Shown here piece after piece: positions 5,595 through 8,306 of a stretch of 8,306 nucleotides of DNA. Both the position numbers and the translations under genes were made by a program. Numbering within the stretch: position 1 is the first letter of the stretch; every line of letters starts with the position of its first letter. The notes below the pieces were generated by a model. That model ran no database searches, had not been told where the DNA came from, and saw nothing but the letters and a program-made list of their open reading frames with translations. This DNA is from Bacillota bacterium (GTDB lineage Bacteria; Bacillota; UBA4882; UBA8346): NCBI GenBank assembly GCA_028282485.1, contig JANQHU010000043.1:1-8306 (forward strand). Reading direction: 5' to 3'.

Positions 5595-6552
5595 TGTAGG
5601 ATCTGTAAGTACCAATATTGTTTTAATTGATAATCAGGGTAAACTGGTTCGTAAACTTTACTTACGTTCCCAGGGGAATCCTGTTGCCTCGGTGCAAAAA
5701 GGATTAGCCCAAGTAATTAAAGAATTAAAAGATTATGAGATTGCCGGAGTGGGAACTACCGGATCTGGTCGCCAAATGATTGGAAAACTGATAGGAGCGG
5801 ATCTGATAAAGAATGAGATTACTGCCCATGCGGTAGCCTGTCTCCATTTGGAACCGGAAGTCCGAACCATCATTGAGATTGGTGGCCAAGATTCCAAGTT
5901 GATTTTAATCAAAGATGGCATAGTCAATGATTTTGCCATGAATACGGTTTGTGCTGCCGGAACGGGCTCTTTTTTGGATCAACAAGCGGCCCGCCTCCAG
6001 ATGGAAATTGCTGATTTTGGTAATACAGCGGCTACTGGAAATCATCCCGTGCGTATCGCGGGACGTTGCGCCGTCTTTGCAGAATCGGATATGATTCACA
6101 AGCAGCAGATGGGGCATCCTATGGAGGATATCTTAGCTGGTCTATGTGAAGCTTTGGTACGCAACTTTATTAATAATCTGGGCAAAGGGCGGGATATAAA
6201 GCCTCCCGTTATTTTTCAAGGGGGCGTAGCCGCTAATCAAGGTATTCGCAAAGCCTTTGAGAGAATTTTAGGACATAAATTACTCATTCCGGAACAATTT
6301 GATGTCATGGGAGCTTACGGAGCCGCTTTACTGGCCCAAAATGAGATGATGAGCCAAAAATTAAGCACCAAATTTAAAGGATTTCAAATTATTAATGAAA
6401 CAATCACTACTAGTAGCTTTGATTGTGATGCTTGTGCCAATCAGTGTGAAGTAGTAGAATTGCGCCAGGGAAATCAGTTAGTAGCTTGCCTGGGAGATAA
6501 ATGTGGCAAATGGAGTAATCAAATAATGGAAGAGGGTTTAGCAATTAGTTAG
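5572..6552 (+). CDS. Acyl-CoA dehydratase activase, BadF/HgdC-type ATPase
   Basis: A 326-residue ATPase of the ASKHA (sugar kinase/Hsp70/actin) superfamily. In the known family, a homodimer holds one [4Fe-4S] cluster between its subunits and uses ATP to push a low-potential electron into 2-hydroxyacyl-CoA dehydratase or benzoyl-CoA reductase. The phosphate-1 loop is YLGIDVGSVSTN (4-15). GVGTTGSGR lies at 59-67, IGGQDSK at 103-109 and QGGVAANQGI at 216-225. The cluster cysteines are present as C127 in VCAAGTG and C166 in GRCAVFAESD. Beyond the ATPase core (which ends near 258), a tail carries CDACANQC (C285, C288, C292) and CLGDKC (C306, C311), which may bind a second cluster or zinc. TTG is chosen as start on the strength of AGGAGG. 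Overlap with the preceding gene indicates coupling. The true electron acceptor is not in the window. It resembles the YjiL-type stand-alone activators. Confidence 0.92.
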   Translation: MKLYLGIDVGSVSTNIVLIDNQGKLVRKLYLRSQGNPVASVQKGLAQVIKELKDYEIAGVGTTGSGRQMIGKLIGADLIKNEITAHAVACLHLEPEVRTIIEIGGQDSKLILIKDGIVNDFAMNTVCAAGTGSFLDQQAARLQMEIADFGNTAATGNHPVRIAGRCAVFAESDMIHKQQMGHPMEDILAGLCEALVRNFINNLGKGRDIKPPVIFQGGVAANQGIRKAFERILGHKLLIPEQFDVMGAYGAALLAQNEMMSQKLSTKFKGFQIINETITTSSFDCDACANQCEVVELRQGNQLVACLGDKCGKWSNQIMEEGLAIS

Positions 6553-6570
6553 GGAATATATTTTGGTAAA

Positions 6571-6611
6571 TTGATCCTACCGGAAGCATTGCCTCCGCAG
6601 GTTTTGATCAA
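6571..6611 (+). other. Imperfect GC-richer hairpin after the ATPase gene
   Basis: TTGATC at 6571-6576 pairs with GATCAA at 6606-6611. Inside it, CC/GG pairs flank an inner stem GGAAGC-ATT-GCCTCC (6582-6596) with one A-C mismatch. The insert is richer in G and C than the surrounding sequence. It has no T run of its own and sits 6 bases before the strong terminator. It could stabilise the 3' end of the transcript or be a remnant of a small palindromic repeat; only one copy is present in the window. Confidence 0.45.
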
Positions 6612-6617
6612 ATTAAT

Positions 6618-6655
6618 AAAAAATAGATAGGGAATTTATTCCCTATCTATTTTTT
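6618..6655. terminator. Bidirectional rho-independent terminator
   Basis: AAAAAATAGATAGGGAA (6618-6634) is perfectly complementary to TTCCCTATCTATTTTTT (6639-6655), with a TTTA loop. The core stem TAGATAGGGAA is flanked by an A run on the left and a T run on the right. It therefore reads as a terminator on either strand: 65 bases after the ATPase stop on the plus strand and 55 bases after the UPF0182 stop on the minus strand. This is the usual economical arrangement between convergent genes. Confidence 0.92.
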
Positions 6656-6710
6656 ATGATTAAATAAGATATAACTATAATTACAATCAAAAGATTAATT
6701 TTTTAAAAAC

Positions 6711-8306
6711 TTATAATTTTCGTAATTTCTCCAAAAGTTTTTTCTGCTGGTTAAAGAGTTTTTGCTGCTCCCGAATACTCTTTTGCAGTTGCCTAATTAG
6801 AGATTGGCGTTGGTTGAGTTCTAATTGTTCATCATCATCTTCAGCAGTTGAACCAGGTGCTCCCGGTTCGGGTTTGGTTACTTTCGAGATGGGTTTTCCT
6901 TTGGCGATCTTTATCTGGTTTATAGCGTCCAGAATAGTAGTGCCAATTACTACTTGGTTTTGATAAACCATCACAATTCGTTTTAATTCAGCTTGTTGGC
7001 TGTTTTCCGACTCCATATAGAGGGGTTTTACATAAAGAATTGATTTTTCCAGGGGGATGAGTAGCAAGTTACCCCAGAGCACCCGAGATTGTTGCTGATT
7101 CCATAAAGTTACTAATTGGGAGATATTTTGATCTTGATACATTCGGCTTTCAATCTGGGCCGGACCATAAATATTTTGATCTTTCGGTAGTTTGTATAAG
7201 ACCAATTTACCATAATTGGGGGCATCGCACCTAGCGGCTAGCCAGGCAATTAAGTTTTGTTTTCCCCGGGGCGAAAAGGGTTGCACCATCACAAATTCGT
7301 TGGCTGTTTGGCCTGGTAACTGCAGGTTAGCATAATAAGGTTCGAAGAGTTCGTTTTTGTTTTCGTAGGGAATCGTCCAGTAATCCTCTTTTTCGTAAAA
7401 GGTTTTGGTATTAGTCATATGGTATTGTAACAACATATCTCGTTGCACATTCATAATGTATTCGGGGTAGCGGAAATGAGCCGCGATTTCCGGATCAATA
7501 TTAGCAGCTGATTTTAAGAGCTTCGGAAATACTTTCTGCCAAACCCGGATCACCGGATCTTTTTCGTCGATCACGTAAAAATCGACTTTGCCAGTATAAG
7601 CATTTATGAGTACTTTCACCGAATTGCGTAGATAATTCATACCGTGTTGATGGTATTTAGAATAAGGGTAATAACTACTATAGGTGTAGGCATCGATAAT
7701 CCAGTGGAGCTTACCTTTAGCAACTACTAAATAGGGATCATTATCAATTAATAAAAAAGGCGCTAGTTTTAAAACCCGTTGCCGAATATTCCGATATATT
7801 AACAGGTTACTATCTTTAGTGATCTGTGGAGAGAGTAAAAAGTTAGTCTCGCTAAAGCGCATGGCCATTAACATCTTAATGGGAAAAGAATTTATGGGAA
7901 TTCCTTTGGGCCCCTGATATTTTGTTGTTTTGTTTTCTTCACCCTGGGGATAGTCAAATTCCGAAGTTTTTGTTCCGACAATAATATAATTATTAGTCGA
8001 TTCTCCAAAATAGATCCGGGGCTCAGTAACTTTTAGAGTATCAAAGTCTTTACTATTTTTGGTGGGAATATCCCGGGCGATAAAGATAGGTTGCCCTTGG
8101 TTCGAAAACTCGCTAACTTCGTTAGCGGTAATTCCGTAGCCATGGGTGTAGGTCAAATGAAGATTAATCCAAGTCTTCGCCTGTTCGGAAAGGCGATTGG
8201 TATTTAGTTCCCGAGCTGCCAGCATAATCTGCCATTGCCCTTTGGCAGAAGGGTAACGGTCAATATCAATATCATTAAACTGATAATAGGGCCGAATAGA
8301 TTGTAA
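6711..8306 (-). CDS. UPF0182 family membrane protein, C-terminal part (5' end outside the window)
   Basis: The 531 visible residues are the large extracytoplasmic C-terminal part of a UPF0182 protein, whose members are usually about 900 residues with several membrane helices at the N-terminus. The frame stays open to the window edge. The codons before the methionine at 8225 read IRPYYQFNDIDIDRYPS, a hallmark UPF0182 block, so that methionine is internal. Further family blocks are THGYG, EPRIYFGES, DNDPYLVV, WIIDAYTYSSYYPYS, INAYTGKVDFYVID, HFRYPEYIM, QPFSPRGKQNL and LLIPLEKSILYVKPLY. The end carries an acidic linker (EDDDEQLEL) and a Gln/Lys/Leu-rich coiled coil of about 35 residues. The function of the family is unknown. 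It is transcribed toward the sporulation and activase genes and is not part of their operon. Confidence 0.93.
   Translation of the reverse strand, partial: LQSIRPYYQFNDIDIDRYPSAKGQWQIMLAARELNTNRLSEQAKTWINLHLTYTHGYGITANEVSEFSNQGQPIFIARDIPTKNSKDFDTLKVTEPRIYFGESTNNYIIVGTKTSEFDYPQGEENKTTKYQGPKGIPINSFPIKMLMAMRFSETNFLLSPQITKDSNLLIYRNIRQRVLKLAPFLLIDNDPYLVVAKGKLHWIIDAYTYSSYYPYSKYHQHGMNYLRNSVKVLINAYTGKVDFYVIDEKDPVIRVWQKVFPKLLKSAANIDPEIAAHFRYPEYIMNVQRDMLLQYHMTNTKTFYEKEDYWTIPYENKNELFEPYYANLQLPGQTANEFVMVQPFSPRGKQNLIAWLAARCDAPNYGKLVLYKLPKDQNIYGPAQIESRMYQDQNISQLVTLWNQQQSRVLWGNLLLIPLEKSILYVKPLYMESENSQQAELKRIVMVYQNQVVIGTTILDAINQIKIAKGKPISKVTKPEPGAPGSTAEDDDEQLELNQRQSLIRQLQKSIREQQKLFNQQKKLLEKLRKL

Noticed and set aside
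5733..6117. Minus-strand open frames inside the ATPase gene
   Set aside because: They are antisense to the conserved IGGQDSK and cluster-cysteine region and are explained by its codon use.
1..8306. Mobile elements, CRISPR, tRNA or rRNA genes
   Set aside because: No transposase-like protein, spaced direct repeats, terminal inverted repeats or cloverleaf sequences were seen; nearly all the window is coding.

Overview
The window looks like a chromosomal segment of a low-GC, endospore-forming Firmicute of the clostridial type. This rests on an AT-rich sequence, strong AGGAGG-type ribosome binding sites serving GTG and TTG starts, the sporulation genes spoIIP and spoVAE(a), and an activator-type (R)-2-hydroxyacyl-CoA dehydratase ATPase typical of strict anaerobes. 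The exact genus cannot be read from the sequence.

Layout, left to right. Bases 3-47 hold the last codons of a plus-strand gene that begins outside the window. Bases 129-3436 form a tightly packed plus-strand sporulation operon: a DUF1614 membrane protein, the peptidoglycan hydrolase SpoIIP with an unusual second membrane segment at its C-terminus, two tandem and diverged DUF3189 proteins, and a stand-alone soluble SpoVAE-type (SpoVAEa) protein. The last four genes overlap or nearly touch. After a 107-base gap with no terminator, bases 3544-6552 hold three overlapping plus-strand genes. They are two paralogous 'CoA protein activase' proteins (COG3580-like and COG3581-like) and a BadF/HgdC-type ATPase with both cysteines for the bridging [4Fe-4S] cluster plus a C-terminal cysteine motif. 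In other bacteria these three modules occur fused in one very large protein; here they are separate and translationally coupled. No dehydratase subunits lie in the window.

The plus-strand run ends at a perfect 17-bp stem with a 4-base loop (6618-6655), flanked by A and T runs, which probably terminates transcription from both sides. Converging on it from the right is the C-terminal 531 residues of a UPF0182-family membrane protein. Its reading frame stays open to the window edge, so the methionine at 8225 is internal and not the start.

Nothing here is a mobile element, CRISPR array, tRNA or rRNA. The best candidates for something under-described are the DUF1614-SpoIIP-DUF3189-DUF3189-SpoVAEa module and the three-part activase complex with no dehydratase beside it. 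Both are hypotheses from family recognition and gene order, without any database search.
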